Shown: positions 53,922-64,000 of the stretch, one piece after another | Layout: every line of letters begins with the position of its first letter | How positions within the stretch are numbered: position 1 is the stretch's first letter | Source: Urechis unicinctus | Lineage: Eukaryota > Annelida > Polychaeta > Xenopneusta > Urechidae | DNA: 64,000 bases | Direction: 5' to 3' | Assembly (NCBI GenBank): GCA_034190875.2 | Contig: CM067349.1 | Location: 13,303,447-13,367,446, forward strand | Program-made: the position numbers and the translations under genes | Notes under the pieces: model-generated | What the model was told of the DNA's origin: nothing | What the model saw: the letters and a program-made list of their open reading frames with translations, nothing else | Database searches by the model: none

Positions 53922-56467
53922 ATGAACGCACATACAGAAAATCAGCCAGCCTGCAGTAAGAGCGCGCTTCATCTTCCTACACTACAGTGTCAGCCAGCCC
54001 TTCCAGCCGATCTTCTCCAGGGCCATCAACGAGGGCGACAACAATGTCAACAATCTACACCAAAACCCTGTGGAATAAGCTCTTCTTGTAAGAGCGTACA
54101 AAACGTCGGGACTACCAGACTTGGGACTACCATGCGGCTACCCTCGCGCCCACCATCGAGCCTCAGCCACCACCGAGCCACACACGCCCCTTTGGCCGAC
54201 CCAGACGTCTTCTACGCACAAGTTCTCTCGTCCAGCCCCAAGCCAACCCACAAGCCCCCAACGGTCCTCACCTCGAATGCTAGCAAGCTCTTGCAGCGCC
54301 ATACGCACAAGCCATCTCGTCCGCCCCAAGCCCACCAAACGCCACACGCACCCTCCAAGCATCCGCCCTCTCGTCCAGCTGAAGCGCACCCAATGCCAAC
54401 ACCATCTTGTACGAACAAACCCACTCGTCTAGCCACAAGCCCACCAAAGCCCCCCCAAAGGCTATTAAGTCTAGCAAACGGGAACCAACAACGCGCCCTC
54501 CACGCCATCCACCCAAGCCCACCCAACGGCTTGCCACCTCGAGCACCAGCAAGCTCTTGCAACCCCCAATGCGCCCCCACGCCCCTTGCCCATCCCATGG
54601 TGTTGCCAAGTTGCGCCCTTTTGAACAAGTGGTGTGGTGTATGTATACTACCAATGACAGTCGAAACTACTTTCAAACAAATTGGGTTACGCTCCGAGGC
54701 ATCCCTTTCCTCCCACATCCTCCTAGAGAATGCCTACGAAAACAACCTCCATTCGGACATATCCAAGGTCGACTATCTGGCGGGATGTTTGTCCAACGAA
54801 AGGGCACCATACTCTGCACAACCGGGGAAGAAGGCTCAGCAAAGAAAATCGCCAACGCCCTCGTAGCAGCAACCAAGGACAGCTTTGGGATAGCCCCCAC
54901 ATCCATTGTCCACACCGTTTCTCGCGCCGGGGTAGGAGGCAGCCGCATCCGGGAAACCATTACAAGCATCGAGTAGGCAACCGACTGCAAAGCAAAGAAC
55001 CAATGATTGGAACTCTTCCAAGAAAAAAAAGACGCGGGATACTCCATGGCAAAGGTCGACGTTTCTGAGATCCCAATTGAGAGGCTCCAGGTCCAGCTTC
55101 CCCAGTTCTCCCGCCTTCTCCCTGTGCAGGGGGCAGACATCTACGCAATAGACTACACCCAAGACTTCTCTGGGGTACTTGATCGAGAGGCCCTAGTTTC
55201 CTTTCAACAGGTACAGGGCTTTCGTATGGAGGGCGACCAGTAAGATCCGGCCGCCGAAGGGCCAACAATACTCGACAACACAGACAGCGTAGGAAAGCAT
55301 GTCTGCTCATGGATTGGGGAACGCTACGGCTACAAGACACGCACCAAGCTCTACAACGAGGTTGTTTCCAATTTCGAGGCTGGAGAAGTGCGCATACAGG
55401 TGGGAGGCCATCTTGCCAAGTACGCGGACTGCCAAAACGCCCACCTTCGCAGCACCTTTCTCTACCCAGATGTCCATGATCGAAGTTGCATCGAAATTAC
55501 AATCTAAGGGTACGACAAGGCCTCCCAAAGCCATCTAGTCCAAGAGACTGCGGACTTCCTCGACGGCCACGACCTTTTCGTAGTACAGCCACCAGTCAAC
55601 CAATGGACGAACCTGGCTGCCGCGATCGATCGCTGTCTGGTGCTCGCAAACAGGTCTTATGGGGAAATATTTGTGGTCTGGTACCCGCACACCACAACAC
55701 GCCGGATAGTGAGCATACAGACAAAGTTAGACACCACCGACGACGACAAATGGGAGAAAACGGTACTCTAGGCAGCAGCGGACTTTGGCTTTCGCAAGTG
55801 TCCCATATTCCGGATAGACATGTCCTATGACAACCGATTTGCATTTGCACCACTCCGCTGCTATACAAAGTTTGGCCCAACCCTCCTGTGCGCATCCAAG
55901 AACCCGACACAGCTGTTCTGCCCCGGCAAGGCTCCCGAAGTGCCATGCAATTGGGAGGAACAAGCCAACCCAAGTTCTGGAAGAAGCTCCCCAGGTGGCC
56001 ATATAGTGAGAGATATCCATGTGCTCTACCCACAACGCCAAAAGCGCATGGAGGAAATTCTGGATGCAAGGAATGCAGAACTGTGGAGAGGGTCCACCAG
56101 GAAAAATACCAGGAAGCTGAGAGAGAATACTATGCAAAGCAGCAGCAGATCCGAGAAAAAAAACTGGAATAGTTGCTATACTGAGCCTCTGCTGCCATCG
56201 AGCGTCGAAAAAAACCTGGCGGCCACGATAGAGGAGGTTCTGGAGCGTTTGTCTGACGGGAAGACAACTAAAGTATCCCAGAATGTTGGCCAGTGGTCGG
56301 TTCTCGGGTATAGGTGCAGAGATGGGGGAGAAAAGAGTGCCCGAATTGTACTGGAGCAAATTCTTCCATGTTTATCCAATACTCCAATACAACTTGCTGT
56401 ACATATTTTGACAAAAGACAAACATGCAATTCGAATAGTATATATACGCACAATTACCAACTCGTGA
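53922..56467 (+). pseudogene. GC-rich intronless relic gene of unknown family
   Basis: About 2.5 kb is visibly GC-richer than everything around it. From about 54620 one plus-strand frame stays open to about 56090 except for five in-frame stops (near 54974, 55001, 55241, 55505 and 55769), with no frameshift: 'FQTNWVTLRGIPFLPHPP', 'GGMFVQRKGTILCTTGEEGS', 'VQGADIYAIDYTQDFSGVLD', 'TRTKLYNEVVSNFEAGEVRI', 'LANRSYGEIFVVWYPHTTTR', 'AADFGFRKCPIFRIDMSYDN', 'LRCYTKFGPTLLCASKNPTQ'. A charged helix ('EKYQEAEREYYAKQQQ', about 56108) appears in the neighbouring frame, followed by 'TTKVSQNVGQWSVLGYR' back in frame, implying compensating indels. It reads as one protein of 550-600 residues behind a Pro-rich leader. 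I do not recognise the family. A mobile or foreign origin is inferred from composition and lack of introns. Confidence 0.6.
54190..54600 (+). repeat. Degenerate C-rich repeats encoding a Pro/Ser/Thr/His-rich leader
   Basis: Phrases such as 'cacaagccatctcgtccgcc', 'caagcccaccaaa' and 'ctagcaagctcttgcagc' recur irregularly. The last appears at about 54280 and again, altered, at about 54548. Stops are rare in every frame and on both strands because of composition, which explains the overlapping long open frames here. Which frame, if any, was translated is unclear. Confidence 0.6.
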
Positions 56468-58973
56468 GTTAGTACGCCCAAGTGGTATTTTGTACTCCCT
56501 ACGCAGTGCGTTGGTTCGTTCAATCAGGACGCCAATCAAAATAAGCCAACTAAGGATATCTATCACAAACCATGGAAACATACCTGTTCATCGGTCAACT
56601 ACATTACACGCAATGCCTAGCATCTGCTTTTCGCCAAGTACTCAGTGAGCTACGCATCCCAATATAAGCTTGTCTAAAGCAGGAAATCAGCACTAGGCAA
56701 GTGAATTAAGTGAGTAGTTATGCACTATGCATCTTGAACTATTATTCATGACACTGGGAAGTTCTTTGTAATTGGTAAAAAAACTTCTGACCCTTTCGAG
56801 TCATACTACATTGACATGTTCGCCGCATGTGCTTTTTAAAACAGTTCAATAATTCCCAAAGTTATATCTCAGTTATTTTGCAATGCATAGGATAATTGCT
56901 AAACTGCAAAGACGGATACGAAATCGTCATGCAAAGCTTTATTAATAATTAAACATGTGTTCAAACTTTATGCTAATTAACGTTGATATTTGATGACTCA
57001 ACGATGCAAGCATATTGTTTAGACATCTTAATCATGGAACCTCACAAGTCATTGCAAATCTGTATAAAATTCATGGAGGCAAAATAAACCAGGAGCAAAC
57101 AATGTAATAGTTTCTTTCAGCTGATGCAGTGGATATGGCAATTATGAATTAGTGAATAGCTGTCTGGTTTGACTATTTGTGGGAAAGACTTTAAAAGCCA
57201 ATTGTCAAATATAATTTAATTTGCGAAAGCCTCTGATATTCTTTCATTAGCGATAGCATTACCGAATATATCACTAACTACATAGACACCCGTGTATTTC
57301 GATGCATTGGTTCATTTTACAATAAATGTATGCACCTATAATTTAATCAATGCTGAGAGCAATACAGATTCGACAGCAATGCAACATCCCATAGTGTAAA
57401 TATGAACATGTATTCGGCTTTTCCCGAAAGCGATTCACCTCACTAGCAAGTTGGCTCACACTTGCTTCACCTCCTTTATTGATTAATAATGTGTCGCACA
57501 TATTTGCTTTCTTTGCAGGTATTTCAAAGGGCAGTTCATAAAATGTATGACGGCCACAGCGGTATATGTTTCCTGTTAATCAAACAAATATAGCGTACAT
57601 TATATTTCGCCTTAAACAATACATAAACACGATTGTCAATGTGAGGTTAATTTCCGGTACATTACAGCCATTTCAAGGAGCTGTTCCACAGTAAAAATGC
57701 GGAAACTAATACACTGAACACGCCGAGAAGATACAGAAAAACCTGTCGTCACCGACATAGATAGCGCTCATATCACATAATTAAGTGCAATTAGTATTGT
57801 GTTTATATTATCGAAAAGATACTAGAGAGAAGGCGTGAAAATAAGCCATCATCATGTGAATAAAGGCTATATCATAAACGACAGTGAAGCGTTCCAGCCA
57901 TACAAAGATAGACTTTATCATACAGCTATTATAGTTGGTTTTATTTACTTGATGGTTCCTTTAGAATCACACGGAACCCTTTTGACAGCCCGTCGTTAGC
58001 CACAGCTTTCAACATTATCATATTAGCATATGAGTGATGGATGGCGAGTTTGTCCCAGCTCGCGCAGTTGCTGCTGAAAATGCAAATAAACACTGTGTCT
58101 GAATCATCGCTGGCTTCACGTTTTCTTGCCTGCACCTTTTAAATGGCAGTAGCAGCAATTACAAAAGGAATAGGAGTCGCAAAATCTGGCCGTGCGAAAG
58201 TGTTACCTAGCTATATATCATTAAAAGCTACAAAGGACAAATGTAACAATATTTTTGCATTATGTAATAAATGGTCTAAATGGTGAATCTTCGTATCCAC
58301 CCTAAGTTAAATATTTAAACCTATCTATGTAGCTTTTGGTAGCGACACTTGGTTGCTATTATTGACTGCTTAATTAGCAGCGGAACACTGTCTTTGTGTA
58401 ATAAGGTTGCTATGTCTATGCTAAAGTTTTCGGTCTTGTTGTCATTAAGATGAAGCAATCATATTTGATAAGGTGATTGTGACGATATCATATCGCATTG
58501 CATAAGCTGTGCGTATTGAGATTGCTATCAATGTTGACAGCAACGACTTGCTCCGTTCGGCATCTCGGCCTTTGGTAGCCAACCCCGCAGATCTCGCTTC
58601 TCAGTCTTCGCAAACAATCCTGCACACCTGGTGTTGATTATTAATTAACAAGGTAGATGTGCTGTCCGAGCTCTTTCATAATGAATATTGTCAATTTAAA
58701 TCGTGATAAATGAATGGACCAAATCACCGATCATAAGAGCGTAACCACCGAAGTTATAAACCATAATAGTGTAGACTTGCTATACATGACATCATCATCA
58801 ATAAATATCCCGGAGAGTAACGATCACAGTTCATCCATCACCTTGTTGATAAAGGGAGCAAGTGCAGTCAGGGGACAACTTGCCATGACCTGTATAGATG
58901 CAATTATTTCTTGGTAATAGTAAAACCCAGTGAATCTGTTTTTAAACAGTTGTCACACATCATTTGCTTTGAA
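56468..58973. other. Intergenic DNA, nothing recognised
   Basis: The composition returns to AT-rich. The longest frames are about 65 codons without domain features. I see no boundary repeat marking the right edge of the GC-rich island. Confidence 0.5.
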
Positions 58974-59905
58974 TCACATAGTTTGATTATTAATCATATC
59001 TTCGTCGCAATCCTCGGTAGTATCACTGTCAAAATTATAATCGGGGTCATTTAATGCGCCATCTTCATCTTCATCTTGCTCGGACTCAGAGTCGTCGATA
59101 AGAGGTGGTGCATACTGAGTGGCCTTGTTGCACTGAGCTGGTATTGGTACCACTGGGCACTGCATAGTAATTTGTATGCCTCTTGAGCATGTCATTGGGC
59201 CAGAAAACAATGATTGCTGGAATGTTTACAGAAACCACATATTGCAGGACATATCTGCTGTGAATAAATTAGTCAACAGACAGTGACTCACAAGTTGTTA
59301 ACATTATCATCTTGTTAACGACTTTTTGCGGGCAATAATAAGCTTTTTATAACCTTTAGATGACACAGTATATCTTTTTTTGCTTCTTGAATTAAAGCAC
59401 AATAAGTACCTCCAAGCTAGCCTTGATACTGACTGAACTTTGAGTAATAACATCATCTTGACTAGATGCTGGATCAGAATTGTCTCAACATCACTCTCTG
59501 TTTCAATAATTCTATCATCATTATTCACATCACGGAGCACTTACAGCAACACACATCGGCAGCTGTTAAATGTACCAACAACACCGAGGTAACACAATGT
59601 GTTTACACTGGATCCAATCTATAGCTTCGTGCATACACTTAAATGTTGACCTAGAAATTAGAATCTTGTCGTCTTCGTTTTCTGTAAGCGCCTCTTGCTT
59701 GTTCCTCTACCCCATCATTATTTGCGTAGTCACATAATGTGGAAGCAGCATCATCATTTAGTTGCTTCATGCGCTCCGGATCGACTTAAAAGAGTCACAA
59801 TTGCAGAGCATAACACAGCGCGTTTCCTGGGCTCCCGCGAAGATGTTCGTTTCACGTTGGCTTTCCATAAGTGTCGCCTTGTCTTACAGATTCTGTTTGT
59901 GGAAA
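58974..59905 (-). pseudogene. Minus-strand multi-exon gene relic: THAP-like zinc finger followed by acidic exon
   Basis: Three pieces on the minus strand. (1) 59905-59651, across frames: 'FPQTESVRQ', 'RRHLWKANVKRTSSREP' and 'RKRAVLCSAIV', then 'VDPERMKQLNDD'. The order F-P, R-R-x-L-W, V-K-R, L-C-S followed by a V-D-P stretch resembles the second half of a THAP zinc finger (C2CH), with frameshifts and the final His not visible. (2) An exon ending at 59410 reads 'SQDDVITQSSVSIKASLE' before donor GAG|GTACTT. (3) Acceptor 'aaacattccag' opens 59216-58974 in the same phase: 'QSLFSGPMTCSRG', 'QCPVVPIPAQCNKATQYAPP', then an Asp/Glu-rich tail. THAP fingers bind DNA and are common in transposases and in genes derived from them. 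No catalytic domain is visible. Confidence 0.4.
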
Positions 59906-60956
59906 GGTAAAATATCTCTTACCCGATAGTGCGACAGTACGATCTGTTCACAACTTCTTCACAAACCGGTACTAAATATTGCAAAAGGTGACGCGGCCTA
60001 CAGTATAAACACAGGTGAAATAACCTCACCCTGCTCTGTCTGAGCGTCCTACATTGATAAAACAATAATTAATTTCACTGATAAGAAAGATTTCACTGCT
60101 CATTTGTTGGAAGAATCCATTGTTTTTGAACACGTACTAATGACTGACAATGGGACCAAAGTCCAACAATATCCTTATTGTTATTGATAAACGACTTTAG
60201 TATTTCACTTAACATGCAAGCAGCCAAGACCCGTTAACTATTGTCGCAGTCTATCCATATAGCTGACTTATTGGATGCATTTTATATATCAATATAAGCT
60301 TATATGTTTGGAAACAGAAATAATTTAGTATAATATTTATGCTGTTATAGTATAATTTATTGCTTACGTTCAGGTTGGTGGATCCCAACGGACAATATCA
60401 GCACTTAAAAACCCCAGTGCTGCATTATTGCCAGAAATTTATCCTGGAAACGCTACTGTCATTGATATTCTTTTCTTGTTGCCAAACCTAATTGAGAATA
60501 CTCTGCCGATTCCGAAGCAATCAGAGCAATAGTTGCCTCGAATAATACATAGGCAAAACAATGTGTCATTTGTCGGACGTCCACTTTTGCCTCGAAAGGC
60601 GTACTTATGTTAGAAATTGAGGCACTATATGTGTTATGCATACAGCGTCACACACCTAACAATGGCCTATTTATTGCCGATCAAAGCGGAACAACTCATC
60701 GGAAGAAATACCATCAACAATATTGGTATCCTGACTTTCGCAATATATTCCACGAGTTTTTCTAGCTCGGGCAGTTAAACCATCGATCTTTAAGTAACAC
60801 AGGAATGAAATGACCAATTGGCATATATTTTATTACAAATGGCATATCATTCCAATACATTTCTTATTTATCATAAGTATTACATTTTCTCTACTAAACT
60901 AGTCATAATCGGAGCCTGCATATTTCGCTGCTAAAACTATTCAACCCATTCTCGAG
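59906..60956. other. Spacer between divergent genes, nothing recognised
   Basis: AT-rich, with short frames only. It separates the minus-strand THAP-like relic from the plus-strand gene starting at 61153. The N-terminal C-x2-4-C part of the THAP finger should lie at its left end, but I could not find it. Confidence 0.45.
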
Positions 60957-61152
60957 CTTACACTCTCAACCATTGGATAGTGGTCACTTCGCCTTACATT
61001 AGCACCCATTGGGTAGTGTAAGAAGGCCTCGCTGTGCCTATGCCCGACAGCCTTTCGTAAACTACCGCACGTAGGAGAGTGTAAGGAGAACGGTTTGGCA
61101 TGGGGCGTGAAATAAGGAAGGCTCCCTTTTTACCGAGCTTCATCAGCCCAAG
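60957..61152 (+). promoter_or_regulatory. Candidate promoter with two inverted CCAAT boxes and a YY1-type start context
   Basis: Two ATTGG (inverted CCAAT) boxes, 'accattggatagtg' at about 60970 and 'cccattgggtagtg' at about 61005, lie 35 bp apart, a spacing typical of paired NF-Y sites. They sit 140-180 bp upstream of the ATG at 61153. Inverted repeat arms cttacactctc (60957-60967) and gagagtgtaag (61075-61085) flank this block. The ATG lies in 'ccaagatggcggac', which matches the YY1 element found around the start of many animal housekeeping genes. There is no TATA box. Confidence 0.6.
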
Positions 61153-63429
61153 ATGGCGGACATACGGTCAGGTGAGGATGCTTCTATGTTTTAATTGCTA
61201 TTAAATCGTCAATTATGTACACTTACCGAAGATGGACTCCGGTGTAAGCACCATGAAACTTGTCAAAGGGCACTTGTAATAATATTTGTTCCATGCTTTA
61301 ATGTTATAGTCACTTGTTTCATATTTACACGCTCTCTATCTTAGGTTACGCAATATGAATATATGGAAGGGGATGTCTTGTTTATATTACCGTCGTGTGC
61401 GGCTAGGGAAGGGGGGGGATGGGCTTTGCTTCCCGCAAACGTTTATGTCATGCCTATATTATCGACAATCTGATATGATGATATGGAAACGTACAGCGTT
61501 CCTTTTATCAGCAACTAGGCAAAGAATCTCAACCTCTGACAGCTCCGCTCTATTTACTACTTTCGATCTCATATTCGAGCTTTAGAGGCGAAGCGCAGCC
61601 AGTGAAATTATGGAGCTTCTGAAGTCCAAACGACCGATGAACTCACTAAAAACTTACCAAAGCCCTCCAAGCAAAACAATTCGTGACAAAATGCAAGATT
61701 ATATCACAAAAACACACGAGGACTGTTTATATGACTACAGTTTTGTCTACTTGTTCTGTTTGAGCACTAAAATACGTAGCCGCGCATGACGGTAGTATAA
61801 AAATATATCAATAAGAGTCCACGGCTATAAAATACGGCACATCATGAAACTTTGTTAAAAAAAACAACATGGTTGACTCCCATAATGCAACATAACTGCG
61901 TTAATTCTCGTTCATGTTTTCGATTGCGCGATAGCCATGTTGGACAACAATTTTAAAATTGTGTTGGATTTCGTTGATTCTGTTGATTAGGAGTATGACT
62001 GTTGTTGGACACTAGGCAAGATTGATGATAAGACATTTGTTCATATGAAAATGTATATTTTCTTAACTGTCCCTTGTCTGTGTTGCGAGAAGGAGCAAAT
62101 TTGCTTATAAAGCTCACGATTCTGCTTACGGACCGTCGCCTCTTAGGTGGCATCAGATCATCAAAACACCTGGGGCGAGTTGCCTTGCCTAATCAGCAAC
62201 CACCTCCTCTTTGTTCGTTGGTAGTTTGGGGGGTTCCTGTGGCAGTTGTACAGGCTGTTAAATGATAGCATTATCGATAGCTATGGACAGGACAATGAAA
62301 TCGTTGAGGAGACGTAAGTTGAGAGAAAGCTAAATAAACTGAATTTGATGTTTGTTTTGGCACTTTTGAAGGCTAGAATTTCTGCAGATACAAAAATATA
62401 TGTGAAACTTTTGTTTAAATGCAGACCCTGATAAGGCATTTGATAAAGCCGCTGCTAAATTACTCAAAGCACTTTGCCCAGCTAAGGCAAAATCTTCCCG
62501 TCTTGTTGTTAACTCTCCACTGAGGAGTACCTCTGGTATAATACCACATGGAGTGAAGCGCAAGCAAACCTCAGCTTCTTCAGCCAGACTAAATAATCGT
62601 GGTACCTTTGTTAATTATGAAATATTCCAGAAAAATTAATTTCACAAAATTTACTGATCTCTAAGAACACGTTCAGATGCATCCTTTGCTTGTGTTACAA
62701 ACAGTTGATACACCTACTTCCGTAGAGGCCCTTATACAGGAAAATCCTATCGGTAAGATCATGATATAAAAATTAAACATGAATTAGTAGTTATAGTGAT
62801 AGAGGGTAAATTTATATGGAGTTATCTTCTGACGATAGATGTTAACTGTGTTAAGGAGACGATTTAGTTTCTGACATTTGGAAAAAGTGCAGCCAATTAT
62901 CTGACCCAAGTTCAAGATGACCATGATGATAGTGAGCTGACTGATTGTCAAAAGCAAAAACTGGAAAGCCAAAATCTTTGGGAAACCCAAAGGCAATCGG
63001 TAGTTGACTCATTGCTAGCAAACATGGCACCATCTGCTCAAGAGCCTGAATGTTGCCTGTGTGCAAATCCATCAAAACTACAGTAATGTTACGCAAGTAA
63101 CATTGTAATATCTACCTATGAATGACCTTTTGTGCACTAATGTGTAACTTTCATATTCAGGTGTCTCCAGTGTCAGATGTTTATGTGTGAGGACCATGAC
63201 AAGCCCAACACCTTTGTGAAGGATGCCATGACAGGGAATGGTTTCATCTTGATTTCTACTACCCACTCCCTACTGAGATGCCAGAAGATAATCCCAAGGC
63301 AGGATATAATCATTCAAATCGATTCCACTATACTGAATAGATTAATATTTGTGCAACAGGGTACCTGAGAAACTTTTGCCAAAATACTGCAGTCAGTGTG
63401 CTTATTCTGCCTGCATTACAGCTAAGAAG
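61153..63429 (+). CDS. Plus-strand multi-exon gene with Cys/His cluster, possibly KDZ-transposase-related (partial, 3' end uncertain)
   Basis: Exons joined by GT-AG introns with matching phases: 61153-61171 (MADIRS, phase 1, donor GTGAGG); 62425-62601 ('DPDKAFDKAAAKLLKALCP', 'IPHGVKRKQTSASSARLN'); 62666-62752 ('LLVLQTVDTPTSVEALIQEN', donor GTAAGA); 62893-63082 ('NYLTQVQDDHDDSELTD', 'LWETQRQSVVDSLLANMA', 'PECCLCANPSKLQ', donor GTAATG); and from 63161 ('CLQCQMFMCEDHDKPNTF', open to 63368). A Cys-rich piece 'LLPKYCSQCAYSAC' (63360-63429) before donor GTATGAG may be the next exon. The C-x2-C ... C-x2-C-x4-C-x2-H-D pattern after a Trp/Leu-rich helix resembles the zinc cluster ahead of KDZ-type transposases, but no catalytic core is in view. 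It is well promoted and its first four introns keep phase. The join after 63161 is unresolved. Confidence 0.6.
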
Positions 63430-64000
63430 GTATGAGATTTATGATATATATTTGGTTGATGAACTTATTTATAAGTATGTAGTGCCCTTTAAACAGCATC
63501 GTTAAAATGAAATTGTATTTATTATACATATTATGTTCCCAGTCTTATGGTAAAGAACAGCACAAGTTCTGAAAGTGAGCTTGTTAGACAGGGCCAAGTC
63601 CTACAAAAAGATCCATAACAAGTGTCAGGCAAGATGTGGAGCTGACGATGACTAGTATTATGAAACACAAGATGCTCATTGAAAGGAAGGCTGGTAATTA
63701 TTCATATTTCACTTAAACCTCCAAATTTTGTGGCCATAAGGATCAAATACTTTTGTATCTGTGTACTAGACAGCAGCAAAAGCGCACAGGTCATAGGACA
63801 AAACTCTCTGCAGAATGCCAATGATGGTCACAGCTCCTAACAAGTTACAATTGCCTTGCCACAATCTTGCATGTCCATCTTCTCTAGGGTGTTCCTGAGA
63901 GTCAAGACTCTTTGCTATGGCTGAGGGTTAGCAGTTCTTGTATCTGATATGCTCTTGTAAAAGCAATTTTGAATTATATTCTCATTCGATTCTTAATGAA
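63430..64000 (+). other. Right edge: downstream intron/exon DNA of the preceding gene, unresolved
   Basis: A good acceptor 'ttatgttcccag' at 63531-63542 is followed by 'SYGKEQHKF' and a TGA in the phase predicted from the previous exon. The gene may therefore end here, be decayed, or use another acceptor. I cannot decide before the window ends. Confidence 0.3.

Noticed and set aside
54138..55340. Long minus-strand frames (83-168 codons) through the GC-rich island
   Set aside because: They arise from low stop density in C-rich sequence; the plus-strand frame has consistent protein-like segments across 1.5 kb and these do not.
61953..62153. Minus-strand first-exon-like frame starting MPPKRRRSVSRIV with a possible donor CA|GTTAAG
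   Set aside because: It lies within an intron of the plus-strand gene; the basic start is suggestive, but no second exon or promoter was found.

Overview
This window reads as AT-rich, gene-poor nuclear DNA of an invertebrate animal. The main clues are a BEL/Pao retrotransposon (a metazoan lineage), a Ty3/gypsy relative with the Gmr1-type domain order (best known from deuterostomes, later reported more widely), spliced exons with GT-AG junctions, THAP-like and P2X7-C-terminus-like domains, and very long (TA)n/(CA)n arrays. I cannot name the species. An invertebrate deuterostome or a mollusc would fit. No rRNA, tRNA, CRISPR array, operon or bacterial-type gene is visible.

Layout. 1-11075 has no recognisable gene. 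It is dominated by (CA)n(TA)n arrays (5028-5243, 6423-6927, 7732-9640), part of which forms a higher-order repeat of about 0.5 kb. 11076-16413 is a nearly full-length but stop-ridden Gmr1-like LTR element on the + strand, with integrase encoded upstream of reverse transcriptase. About 17500-22645 is a truncated, eroded BEL/Pao element on the - strand. 22646-31790 (copy A) and 36390-42480 (copy B) are two old, diverged copies of one non-coding segment. Copy A later gained a nearly perfect tandem duplication of 3.78 kb (24141-27925 and 27926-31706). Copy B later received a 2107-bp TTAA-flanked DNA transposon (38408-40514). 42481-51640 has no recognisable gene apart from a (TA)n(TG)n array of about 480 bp (49118-49595). 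51640-53700 holds two copies of a dispersed repeat. 53922-56467 is a GC-rich island with a long, stop-interrupted reading frame of unknown family. 58974-63429 holds two animal-type multi-exon gene relics: a minus-strand THAP-like gene and a plus-strand gene with a Cys/His cluster behind a convincing NF-Y/YY1-type promoter.

How the parts relate. Nothing here forms a pathway. The window is a record of mobile-element activity and segmental duplication. Relative order can be read from nesting: the A/B duplication is oldest, and the TTAA transposon insertion and the tandem duplication came later, the latter very recently. The most interesting pieces are the TTAA transposon carrying two convergent, phase-consistent spliced genes, one with a P2RX7_C-type zinc domain; the GC-rich relic reading frame; and the gene starting at 61153.
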